From: Colwellia marinimaniae
GTDB taxonomy: Bacteria > Pseudomonadota > Gammaproteobacteria > Enterobacterales > Alteromonadaceae
Length of the DNA stretch: 64,000 nucleotides
Assembly (NCBI RefSeq): GCF_002207865.1
Contig: NZ_BDQM01000012.1
Span: 52,759 to 116,758, forward strand
Reading direction: 5' to 3'
In this document: in pieces, positions 36,480-46,200 of the stretch
Layout: every line of letters starts with the position of its first letter
Numbering within the stretch: the stretch's first letter is position 1
Notes under the pieces: generated by a model
The model's database searches: none
What the model saw: the letters and a program-made list of their open reading frames with translations, nothing else
What the model was told of the DNA's origin: nothing
Translations under genes and position numbers: made by a program

Positions 36480-37445
36480 TTAGTAGTTTTTCCAACGGTT
36501 ATAAGACCAATACCATTGGCTTGGATATTGTCTAATTATTTGCTCAAAGCGTTGGTAAATTTGTGCCATCACTTGTTCAACGTTTTGCTCAATTTCTGGG
36601 GCTGTTTTTTGACTGATTGATTGTTTGCTTTGCAGCTCGTTATTGAACTGGTTTTGAATTGCTATCTCTTGATTTAATTGCAATGTTTCAAAAAACACTT
36701 GTACTTGGCCGTCGTCTTGATAAACCGCATAGGCCAGTAAGAGCGGTTTTTTAGTCATTTTTGCCAGTAAAACTACGCCGGAGGGCGCTTTAGTTTTTTG
36801 TCCAAAAAAGGTTACTTCAGTTTGGTTGGCGTACAGATCGCAATGCAAAGAAATATAGCCATTATTGCCCGCTTGGATTAATAACTGGCTAAAAGCATGT
36901 GCAGATTTTTTATTGATGGCGGTAATATTGACGGCAGAATAAAAGTCCATTTCATCGGTTAAAAAATCAGGGATGTTAGTTAAAGTGACTGAATTATTGG
37001 CAAATTTTGCCACAGCAAGCGGCACTGCTTCGTAGCAGCCTAGATGCATGGTGGCAATGCAAGCCCCGGTTCCTGATTGCAAAATTTGTAAGGTTTCTTC
37101 ATCACAAAAAATATCAGGCTCTACTTGTGATAACCAAAAAGACTCGGCCACGCCATAGGCACAATTACCATAAGCGTCAAAGGCCAAGTCAGTTGCTTCT
37201 TTAATACTGAGTTCTGGCATGGCTCGAACAATATTATTGATGGCACGTTTTCTGGTTTTTGTAGCAAAACGTAGTATTATTTTGCCAATATTGTTGATTA
37301 ATTTCTTACGTCGTTTTTTAGTTAACTTCATTAAAGTACTCAGCAAAAATCTTATGCCGAGACTCATGGTTTTATGCTTTATTAAGGCTCGTGGCGAAGG
37401 TGTTATCGCTTTGGCTGTAGACTTGTTGGAAAGTTTAACTTTCAT
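36480..37445 (-). CDS. almG: AlmG-like aminoacyltransferase (LpxL/HtrB acyltransferase fold)
   Basis: A 321-residue inner-membrane protein of the lysophospholipid acyltransferase superfamily (Lip_A_acyltrans). The catalytic H-X4-E is visible as MHLGCYE (about residues 133-139). It is preceded by a basic, membrane-associating N-terminus (SLGIRFLLSTLMKLTKKRR) and followed by SLHCDLYANQTEVTFFGQK, APSGVVLLAKMTKKPLLLA and PSQWYWSYNRW. In V. cholerae, AlmG of this fold moves glycine from carrier AlmF onto lipid A acyl chains. The ATG at 37445 overlaps the carrier gene's end; a start at 37475 is open but less likely. Symbol given by operon architecture. Confidence 0.75.
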   Translation of the reverse strand: MKVKLSNKSTAKAITPSPRALIKHKTMSLGIRFLLSTLMKLTKKRRKKLINNIGKIILRFATKTRKRAINNIVRAMPELSIKEATDLAFDAYGNCAYGVAESFWLSQVEPDIFCDEETLQILQSGTGACIATMHLGCYEAVPLAVAKFANNSVTLTNIPDFLTDEMDFYSAVNITAINKKSAHAFSQLLIQAGNNGYISLHCDLYANQTEVTFFGQKTKAPSGVVLLAKMTKKPLLLAYAVYQDDGQVQVFFETLQLNQEIAIQNQFNNELQSKQSISQKTAPEIEQNVEQVMAQIYQRFEQIIRQYPSQWYWSYNRWKNY

Positions 37446-37665
37446 GGTGCTGCTCAACCCAAAAAATAAACTCATCGATTTGTCTTAAGTTAGCGGTAAG
37501 TGCCTGCTCAAAGGGCAGTGTTAGCTTGAATTTCTGTTCCAGCTCTAGCATGAGCATCATGAAATCGAATGATTTTATCGTGCCAAGTAAGTTGTCCGTT
37601 AGGTCTATTAACGGGCAATGGGTCTTTTCTTCAATGAACTGAATGATACTTTGTTGTATTAACAT
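37435..37665 (-). CDS. almF: AlmF-like acyl/peptidyl carrier protein
   Basis: A 76-residue acidic helical protein of the carrier-protein family, which carries an activated aminoacyl or acyl group on phosphopantetheine. The likely attachment Ser is residue 32 in LLGTIKSFDFMMLMLELEQKF. The usual Asp before this Ser is replaced by Lys, an unusual feature. The gene overlaps the adenylation gene's stop by one base and the acyltransferase start by 11 bases, so the three are translationally coupled. By order it corresponds to V. cholerae AlmF. Confidence 0.75.
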   Translation of the reverse strand: MLIQQSIIQFIEEKTHCPLIDLTDNLLGTIKSFDFMMLMLELEQKFKLTLPFEQALTANLRQIDEFIFWVEQHHES

Positions 37666-39407
37666 TATAGGGTCTCCTTAGGAGTAGTTATTTTATTATG
37701 ATCAGCACTAAGTAGCGCTTTGATATCCACTTTGCCACTGATATTACGGGGTAATAATGGCTGGAAATTAAACTCATCAGGCACCATGTAAGTGGGTAAA
37801 TGCTGTAAACAATGCTTTCTTAGTGCGGCAAGAGTGTGTTGGTAATTGTCTAAGGCTGAAGCTGAACTTGAACTCGGAGCTGAACTCGAAGCTGAACAAG
37901 GGGGTAAGTTTTGTTGGTATTCAATAAAGGCGATGATCCTAGTATTGCCGTTATGATCAACGTGTGCAGCAACAACACACCAAGTGATATCGTTGGAAAA
38001 GCTAACAATGGCAGTTTCAATCTCGGCAGCTTCGACCCGGTGACCAGATACTTTAAATTGCTGATCGTTGCGACCATGAAAGACAATGTTTTTTTGTTGG
38101 TCATAATAGACAATATCGCCGGTACGGTAGAAACGTGTTGCGCTTTGAGCTAACGGGCTTGCTAGTGTGATAAAAGCTTGCGCTGTTTTCTTACTGTCTT
38201 GGTAGTAACCGTCAACAAGTTGATCACCGGCTAGATACAATTCAGCTAAGGTATTGCTGGTCGTTATCTCTTTATTATCTTTGACCAGTATGGCCGTTAA
38301 TCCAGGCAATGCTTGACCTATGGGTACTGATGCTGAGGTGATTTCTTGCTGGTCACTTAATTCAAAATAAGTGGCGGTAATCGTGCACTCTGTTGGACCG
38401 TAGAGATTGATTACCCGACTATTATGAGCACATTTTTGCCACTTTAACGCTTGGCTGGTGAGTAGTTTTTCACCACCAAAACAGCTTAGTCTCAAGCTAG
38501 GTAATTGCTGAGGTTTTAATAAGCGCATTTTATCCATAAAAGATAACGCTGAAGCAACGGCGGAAAAAACAGATAATTGATGCTTTTTAATAAATGCCAT
38601 CGGGCAGATAAGCTGTTCATTAGGAATAATATAGAGCGCCGCGCCTTTGTGCCAGCAACTGAACATATCATGGACGGATAAATCAAAAGATAATTCAAAA
38701 AACTGACTGACTTTATCCCTTGCCGTTATCTTTAAAAGCTTATCGAGCCGGTGCAGGTGACTGATAATGTTTTTATGACTAACGGCAATGCCTTTTGGTG
38801 TGCCGGTACTACCCGAAGTAAATAAGATATATGCATAAGGGTATGCCGTTAATGATGCTATGTTCGTTGTAGTTGTTGCCGTTGTATTTGCTCTTAGGTC
38901 AGTGCTGCTTATTGAAACCGCATCGTCAATGTTAAAATACTGATGGCGTTTGTTATTTAGGCACCAATTAGGCGTATTTGTGCCTAAATACAAGACCACT
39001 AATGGCTGTTTTGTGTGTTGCAATAACTCCGATGGGTCTTCGTTAGCAGCCACCAAGAGTACCTGGCTATTTATGGCTGACAATATCTTGCTATTTCGCT
39101 TGGCCGGTTGTTTGATATTAAGCGGTACATAGGCATTATTACTGGCCAGAATGGCGAGTATGCCAGCGTACATCTGCCATTGTCGGCCACCATAAATAGC
39201 CACTGGGCATGACGCATCATTAAAATAACGAATGCTGTTCGCCCATTGTTGACTCAGTGCAAAAAAAGCGTGGTAGGTAAAGGTTTTTACCTGTCCTTTT
39301 TTGCCTTTGACACTGTTATTTTTTGTGGCACTAGCGTCAACATAAAGGGCGATATTATTGGGAAACTGCTTTGCGGATGTGGCAAAGATTGCTTGATATA
39401 AATTCAT
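37665..39407 (-). CDS. almE: AlmE-like free-standing amino acid adenylation enzyme
   Basis: A 580-residue AMP-forming ligase with the motifs of an NRPS or DltA-like adenylation domain: A3 YILFTSGSTGTPKGIAVSH (about residues 193-211), A5 NLYGPTECTITATYFEL, A7 FYRTGDIVYYD, A8 HGRNDQQFKVSGHRVEAAEI, and the A10 Lys in LPRNISGKVDIKALL. It should activate an amino acid and load it on the next gene's carrier protein. The ATG at 39407 is chosen because the alignment of the family starts there; the frame is open to 39527. A Ser/Ala-rich insert lies in the C-terminal subdomain. The operon is divergent from recC. Confidence 0.8.
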   Translation of the reverse strand: MNLYQAIFATSAKQFPNNIALYVDASATKNNSVKGKKGQVKTFTYHAFFALSQQWANSIRYFNDASCPVAIYGGRQWQMYAGILAILASNNAYVPLNIKQPAKRNSKILSAINSQVLLVAANEDPSELLQHTKQPLVVLYLGTNTPNWCLNNKRHQYFNIDDAVSISSTDLRANTTATTTTNIASLTAYPYAYILFTSGSTGTPKGIAVSHKNIISHLHRLDKLLKITARDKVSQFFELSFDLSVHDMFSCWHKGAALYIIPNEQLICPMAFIKKHQLSVFSAVASALSFMDKMRLLKPQQLPSLRLSCFGGEKLLTSQALKWQKCAHNSRVINLYGPTECTITATYFELSDQQEITSASVPIGQALPGLTAILVKDNKEITTSNTLAELYLAGDQLVDGYYQDSKKTAQAFITLASPLAQSATRFYRTGDIVYYDQQKNIVFHGRNDQQFKVSGHRVEAAEIETAIVSFSNDITWCVVAAHVDHNGNTRIIAFIEYQQNLPPCSASSSAPSSSSASALDNYQHTLAALRKHCLQHLPTYMVPDEFNFQPLLPRNISGKVDIKALLSADHNKITTPKETL

Positions 39408-39695
39408 TCGTTGTCGTTGGGCTGCTGATTTGATGAAAGCTAATGTAACCAATAACACGATTATCTTCGGTAACTGTTTTGTCGATAAAATGTCACAACT
39501 ATGGGTAAATTTGTAAAAAAGTGTCAAGGTAAGGGAAAAAATAGCAGAGCTTTCTTCGCTAGCTAACTAATTTTACTCGTATTCTTTAACGCCTTATGGT
39601 TAAATTTAAGGTAATTTTATTCGTTGATTTCTCAGGTCATAATGAGTGGTTTTTAGCCACTGGCAATCATAGTCATTTACAATTAAGGCATTATC

Positions 39696-42600
39696 TTGAT
39701 CCATCTTTATCCTGCCAACAAAATGGAAAATTTGTTACTCTTGCTCAACAAAATATCGCAACTTTCCCCTCTAGGTGTATTTAATCAAGAAGTCATTGTC
39801 GTGCAAAATGCGGGTATGCAGCATTGGCTTAACTTAGCGATCGCTAAAGAGCGTGGTATAAGCATGAATATGCGTTACGCGTTACCAGCTCAATTCCTGT
39901 GGAAATTAATAAGGTCACTGGCTAGCGAAGATAAAGTGCCTGATCAGTCACCTTACTCCAGAGAAGTGCTTTGTTGGCGTATACATGCACTTTTAGCACT
40001 CGATTCAGTGGTCGATGATGATGATTTTAGTCAAGCTAGCCACTATTGGCGTGGTGATATATCGGCAGATTCAGTAGATGGCAGTGGTTATACTGAAGAC
40101 AAACAAGCGCAATTAAAACGTTATCAATTAGCCACACAATTAGCTGATTTATATGAGCAGTATTTGATTTTTAGACCACAGTGGTTAGACAGTTGGCAAC
40201 AAGGAAATTTTGAACTGCAAGGTCTTGAAAAAATTGCTGCCAGTGAACATAAATGGCAAGGGAAATTATGGCGCTTGTTAATTGAGCAATTACCTTATAA
40301 CCCAGTTGAATTACTCAAGGATGCTATTGCCAATATTGCCAACAAAAAAGATCTTATTCCGCCACGCATTAGTTTCTTCGGTCTTAATACTATGGCGCCG
40401 ATGTGGCTTGATTTTATTAATGCCTTGAGTGAGCATGTTGAAGTACATTTCTTTCATCTTAATCCGTGTTTCTCCTATTGGGGCGATATAGTGACTGAAA
40501 AACAGGCGCTCAATAAGTTATCACAATGGTCCGATGGTGTTTCAGCCGATGAGAGCGAGGTACAAAACTTTGTCGGCAATCCTCTATTAGCTAACTTCGG
40601 CCAACAGGGCCGAGAGTTTATCTCCATGTTGCAAGATTACAGCACCATAGATGTTGAATTGTTTGAACACGCTAAAAATGACCAGCCGAGCATGGCAGCA
40701 GCGGAAAAAACCAGTGTTTTACATCAGCTGCAAAATGATATTCTTTCCCTTACTGATGCCAGGATTGACGGCAAAAGTGAGGCTAGCGATGATGACAAGG
40801 ATGCGCTAAATACGGCTGGTCAAGATGATTCTATTGTCATCACTAGTTGTCATAGTGCTTTACGAGAAGTGCAAGCATTGCATGACTACTTATTACATCA
40901 ATTTAACCAAGATAGCAGCTTAACGCCAAAAGATATCTTGGTGATGTGTCCACAAGTGGAACAATATGCCCCTTATGTTAATGCTGTTTTTACTCGGGGT
41001 TGGCAAGATATAGCCGGTGAAGTACCGCCACTGCCTTGCTCTATTGCTGATCGCAGTGCTAAAGATAGTGATCCCTTAGTCGCCGCTTTTACCGAGTTAC
41101 TGACCTTACCTGATAGCCGATTTGGTGTCGCACAATTGTTATCGTTTTTACGCTTACCCGCCATGGCAAATAAATTTTCCATTAACACAGAAGACTTGGC
41201 TAAGATCTCAGCTTGGCTTGAACAAGCAACGGTGCATTGGGGCATTGATTTAAGTCATAAACAGGCATTGTTGGGGCAACACGCCAGTGTTGCTTTTACT
41301 TGGCAACAAGGCTTAGCACGACTATTGCGTGGCTTTGCTTTTGCCGACAGTGAACAAATTTATCAAGAGCAACTGTTATTGAGTAATGTTGAAGGCAGTG
41401 ATGGCGTGTTACTGGGTCAGTTAATGCTTTTTATCGAACAGTTACAATATTTTAGTGAAAACCTGCAACGCTCTCGTAGCGCAATACAATGGCAAAGTTT
41501 TTTACTTGCACAACTAGAGGGTTTATTTAGTCGAGTCGATGCTGATAATGTCAGTAATGAAAGCAGCCTAATGGTGATTGAGCAAGCCATTGCTGGTTTG
41601 GTAGAGCATTGTCACCATGCCCATTTTGACGATGACATTTGCTGGTTAATTATCGTTGATTACCTAAGCCAACATTTTAGTCAGGGTGATGCCAGTAAGC
41701 AGTTTATGGTTGGTCAGGTCACCTTTTGTTCCATGTTACCTATGCGCAGTATCCCCTTTAAAATTATCGCGGTATTGGGCTTAAATGATGGCGAATTCCC
41801 TCGGCAACGCCAAGCCTTGGGCTTTGATCTTATGTCGCTGTCTAAGGCTCAATTAGGCGATAGATCGCGCCGTGGTGATGACAGGTACTTATTTTTGGAA
41901 GCGATTATTTCCGCCAGAAATTCCTTGTACCTTAGCTATCAAGGGCGAAATATAAAAAATAATAATGAAAGACAACCCTCATTGGTGGTTAAAGAGTTGA
42001 TGGAATATTTAGCTCAAGGTTATGGTTGGAATTTCTGTGAACAAGATAGCAGTAGTCATAATGAAGCGCAGCCAACGGGTATCTATCAATTAGCCATGCA
42101 AGCGTTTAGTGCCGATAATTATCAAGGTAAATGGTCCAGTTTCGATGCCAATTGGTTGGCGTTAGGGCAACGTCCTGTTGTTGATGCTGGCTCAGTTGCC
42201 GATTCAATCGATAACAGTGCACCGTTAGCCATACAGGCACAAGATAATAATAAAGAGGTGAGTTTATCTTGCCAGCAAATAATACGGTTTTATCAACATC
42301 CAGCAAAAATGTTTGCCCAACAGCAGCTGAATTTATATTTTGATAATGATCATAGCTTGTTAGAAGATGTTGAGCCTTTTAGTGTTAATCACTTAGAAAG
42401 CTACTTACTACGCCAAGACTTGCTCAACGCAGCATTAAATAGCGCAGCATCAGCGGAGGTGTTAACCCGTGCCCAGTTATCGGGTAAATTCCCCGATTTA
42501 CCGACTACAGCAAGCTTGTTTAAAGATTATCAGCAAGATGTGCAGCAATTCAGTGAGGAAATAAGCAAGCTTAATTGTGCTAATCCTGAGATCATTGATT

Positions 42601-43280
42601 GTCATCTTGTCCTTGATGTTGACTGCTTAAGCGGTAACAAGGTTAAGGTAACACTGAATACTCAATTAGCGGTTAAGAACAACTTATTGGTGCACTATCG
42701 TAGCTCAAGCGCTAAAGCGAAAGATAAATTTACCATGTACTTTCAGCAACTTGTGGTGCAAGTCTGGCAACAGCAATTCATTGCTAATGAACAGATGGCC
42801 AATGAAACGATAATTAACGCTGGCGACTCGGTAAAACTACAACAAGTGACTGAAACTATTGGCTTATATTTTAATACCAAAGCGCAGAAGGTAGAGCAGT
42901 TTTCGGTCGCTAATATCATTGATGCAAAAGCAAAACTCATTAAGCTCATTAAGATGTTTTTTAAAGGTCAACAACAAGCCTTACTGTTAAACGGTGAATT
43001 GGCCGACAAAGTGTTTACCAAAAAGCGCGGCCAGTTAACAGAAATGACCCAAGGGCGTTTTGAAGGTTTGTGGCAAGGAGATATGAGTACACGTGGCTTG
43101 GCTGATGATGATTATTTGAGTTATTTTTGGCCTGAGTGTCCGCAATACGCTAAACACCAGGCGGACATTGATTTTATTTACCAGGATTTATATCAAGTGG
43201 TCGTTAAACAGGCAGCCAAACAGGCAACCAAACAGGCAGCAAAAAAGACCGCCACTAAAACGGCTAAGGAGAGCAAATAA
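39696..43280 (+). CDS. recC: Exodeoxyribonuclease V gamma subunit (RecC)
   Basis: A 1194-residue subunit of the RecBCD enzyme that recognises Chi and splits DNA strands. The N-terminus reads LYPANKMENLLLLLNK and VVQNAGMQHWLNLAIAKERG, matching RecC end to end. Other family text includes ALREVQALHDYLLHQFNQD, VTFCSMLPMRSIPFKIIAVL and GLNDGEFPR. The only sensible start is TTG 39696, since a stop lies four codons upstream; TAAGG provides the ribosome site. The C-terminus ends in a Lys/Ala-rich repeat (KQAAKQATKQAAKK). It overlaps the recB start by one base. Confidence 0.95.
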   Translation: MIHLYPANKMENLLLLLNKISQLSPLGVFNQEVIVVQNAGMQHWLNLAIAKERGISMNMRYALPAQFLWKLIRSLASEDKVPDQSPYSREVLCWRIHALLALDSVVDDDDFSQASHYWRGDISADSVDGSGYTEDKQAQLKRYQLATQLADLYEQYLIFRPQWLDSWQQGNFELQGLEKIAASEHKWQGKLWRLLIEQLPYNPVELLKDAIANIANKKDLIPPRISFFGLNTMAPMWLDFINALSEHVEVHFFHLNPCFSYWGDIVTEKQALNKLSQWSDGVSADESEVQNFVGNPLLANFGQQGREFISMLQDYSTIDVELFEHAKNDQPSMAAAEKTSVLHQLQNDILSLTDARIDGKSEASDDDKDALNTAGQDDSIVITSCHSALREVQALHDYLLHQFNQDSSLTPKDILVMCPQVEQYAPYVNAVFTRGWQDIAGEVPPLPCSIADRSAKDSDPLVAAFTELLTLPDSRFGVAQLLSFLRLPAMANKFSINTEDLAKISAWLEQATVHWGIDLSHKQALLGQHASVAFTWQQGLARLLRGFAFADSEQIYQEQLLLSNVEGSDGVLLGQLMLFIEQLQYFSENLQRSRSAIQWQSFLLAQLEGLFSRVDADNVSNESSLMVIEQAIAGLVEHCHHAHFDDDICWLIIVDYLSQHFSQGDASKQFMVGQVTFCSMLPMRSIPFKIIAVLGLNDGEFPRQRQALGFDLMSLSKAQLGDRSRRGDDRYLFLEAIISARNSLYLSYQGRNIKNNNERQPSLVVKELMEYLAQGYGWNFCEQDSSSHNEAQPTGIYQLAMQAFSADNYQGKWSSFDANWLALGQRPVVDAGSVADSIDNSAPLAIQAQDNNKEVSLSCQQIIRFYQHPAKMFAQQQLNLYFDNDHSLLEDVEPFSVNHLESYLLRQDLLNAALNSAASAEVLTRAQLSGKFPDLPTTASLFKDYQQDVQQFSEEISKLNCANPEIIDCHLVLDVDCLSGNKVKVTLNTQLAVKNNLLVHYRSSSAKAKDKFTMYFQQLVVQVWQQQFIANEQMANETIINAGDSVKLQQVTETIGLYFNTKAQKVEQFSVANIIDAKAKLIKLIKMFFKGQQQALLLNGELADKVFTKKRGQLTEMTQGRFEGLWQGDMSTRGLADDDYLSYFWPECPQYAKHQADIDFIYQDLYQVVVKQAAKQATKQAAKKTATKTAKESK

Positions 43281-46200
43281 TGACCCACCTTAATACTCCT
43301 GACGCTAACCAAGTAGTTAACAACCTTGATAATAAGGTAGCTAGCGCAGCACTAACGCTGAAAAATCTTGATGCGGCTACTATCCCATTAAGTGGTAAAC
43401 ATCTAATCGAAGCCAGTGCCGGTACTGGCAAAACCTATAATATTACTCGAATATATTTACGGTTATTACTTGAGCGCGAGCTAACGGTTGAACAAATATT
43501 ATTGATGACCTTCACCAAAGATGCCACGCAAGAGTTACGAGGGCGCATTGATAGCTTTATTCGCCTCGCCTTGAGTGATTGGCAGGTATTGTGTGTTGAT
43601 GACCCTTATTTTACCGCCCTCGATAAACGCATCGACAAAAGCAAGCGCGAATTTTTATTAAAACGTGCGTTACTTTTTTTAGATGAAGCGGCCATTTTTA
43701 CCATCCATGGCTTTTGCCAACGGGTATTAAATCAATATGCTTTTACCAGTGGTTTACCTTTCAATGCCAATATGGCGGCGAACTCAACAGAAATCACCTT
43801 GCAAGTGTGCCAAGACTGGTATCGCAGTTTAGCTAAAAGCGATGCTGATAGTTTTATGCTGTTGGCGAGCTTTTGGGCGACACCGGAAAGCTTTTTATCA
43901 AGCTTTAGTAAAGCCATAGGGCACAGCAGTACTTTATCGGTTATCGATGTTGAAAGTATTGCCGCTGAATTTATTACCCTAGTACGCCAGGCTCACGAAA
44001 ATTTAACCACACACAGCGATTTATTTGAAAATGCGCTGATCCTGGTTAAAAAGGGCGCAGAGCAAGAAAAAAGGCGCAGCGAGCTGGCGCAATTAAACAC
44101 TTGGCTGGTAAGTATTATCGACCAAGAGTTATCACTGATGGCTGTCGGTGAAGGCAAAGTTAAAATGCCCGATGCTTTTTTTGATGGTAAACGTTATGCC
44201 AGATCCACTTATAAAGCTGAATTGCTTGACGCTTTTGCACCGGTAAAACAAGTGAAAGAGCAGGTTAAGAAAATTGCCAATAAAATCAATAAAGCGAAAG
44301 CTTATACCATTGTTAAATCAGGTATTTATAACATTCGCCAGCAAGTGATCACACAAAAACAAGCGCTTAATTTACTCGATTTTGACGATCTAATTAATAC
44401 CTTAGCCTATTGTCTTAGCTCTGCTTGTTTGACTGATAAAGGTGCCAACAAAGAATGTTCCAACGATGAAAGCTCAAGTGATGACAATACCAATCAACTG
44501 GCTAAACAATTACTGGCGCAATACCCGGTCGCTTTAATTGATGAGTTTCAAGATACCGACCCTAAACAGTTTGGTATTTTGCAAGCTATCTATTATGGCG
44601 ATAACGCGGTAAAAGCCAATGCAGCTTTGTTTCTGATTGGCGATCCTAAGCAAGCTATTTATGGTTTTCGTGGCGGTGATATTTTTGCCTACTTAAATGC
44701 CCGTAGTGGCTGTGACTACCATTGGTTGATGGATACTAATTGGCGCTCAACGCCTGAAATGATTGCCGGTTATAATCAGCTTTTTAGCAAGAAGGCTAAA
44801 GCAGCAAGGCCTGAAGATGCTACTGGCAAACTAAGCGAGAGTGTCTTTGGTTTTGGTATTCCTTATTTAGCGGTTCTGGCCGGTAAAAAATCAGCTAGTG
44901 CCAACCAAGAAAATGCTGAGAGCGGACAAGTGTTAGCAGACAGTGATAAAGCGCTGCAGTTTATTCATTTTACTGACCATGAACAACCAGATAGCAAGGT
45001 TAGTCAAGGCTCTCGGCCTATGATGGCTAACTGGTGTGCCAATGAAATAGTGACCTTGCTCACCTCGAACGAGCATGCGGCCAAGCCAAAAGACATTGCC
45101 ATATTAGTGCGAGATGGCGCTGAAGCGCGTGATATAAAACAAGCCCTAGAGCAAGCGGGTCTTGATAGTGTCTTTCTATCTGACCGAGCCAATTTATTTC
45201 ATTCCGAGCAAGCCAGGCAATTGTTATGTTTACTTAAAGGTGTACTGTTACCCGAAAATGAACGCTTGTTTGTTGCGGCATTATCATGTGGTTTATTGGG
45301 CTATGATGCACAAAAACTGTATCAGCTGCAGCAAGATGAACTGGCCTATCAAACCATGAAATTTGCTTTTGTCGATTACCGTAGCCAATGGCAACGACAA
45401 GGTTTTATTACCATGGCCATTACTTTAATGCACAATCTGCTTGATGTACCGCTACGCAATAAAGATCGTTGTTTAACCAATATTTTACATTTATTTGAAA
45501 TATTACAGGCGGCGAGTGTGCGCTTAAGTCAGGGGCAAGAGCTGTTACATTGGTTTGAACAGCAATGTCATGCCGAGTCGAATGACGTTGAAGCCGAGCT
45601 GCGTTTAGAAAGTGACGGCGACCTTATTCGTTTAATTACCCAGCATGGCTCGAAAGGCATGGAATATCCTTATGTGTTTATTCCGTTTGCTTGTCGTCAT
45701 AAAGATCCACTCAAATTTGGTAATAAAGCGGTTAGTTATCTAGAGTACCATGATAAACACGGTAATTTGTGTTTAAGCCTAGATGGCGGCAAAGAAGCTA
45801 AACAAGCCATGAGTAATGAAGCTTATGCAGAAAGTATTCGTTTACTGTATGTAGCGATAACGAGGGCAGAGCGACGTTGTTATATCCTCTGTTGTGCTTT
45901 TGATGGCTATCATTTATCACCTTTAGGTAAAACGCTACAACTACAAGAGCAAGACAGCATTATTAAGGGGCTAGCAGTAGTTAAAGCAGGTGCTGAGCAT
46001 GCCATTGGTATTCGTCAGGTCTCACTTGATTGTCCCCTTGATGATAATGGGCAGGTGTTAAAACAATTGGAAAATAACAGTCAAGAGTCGGTCAATAGCG
46101 CGGTTAGTCAATTCACCGGGACCATAGAGCGAGATTGGTGGTTGAGTTCTTTTACTGCCTTAAGCCGCAATATTCGTCATGCCGGTGTTTCTAATCCTGA

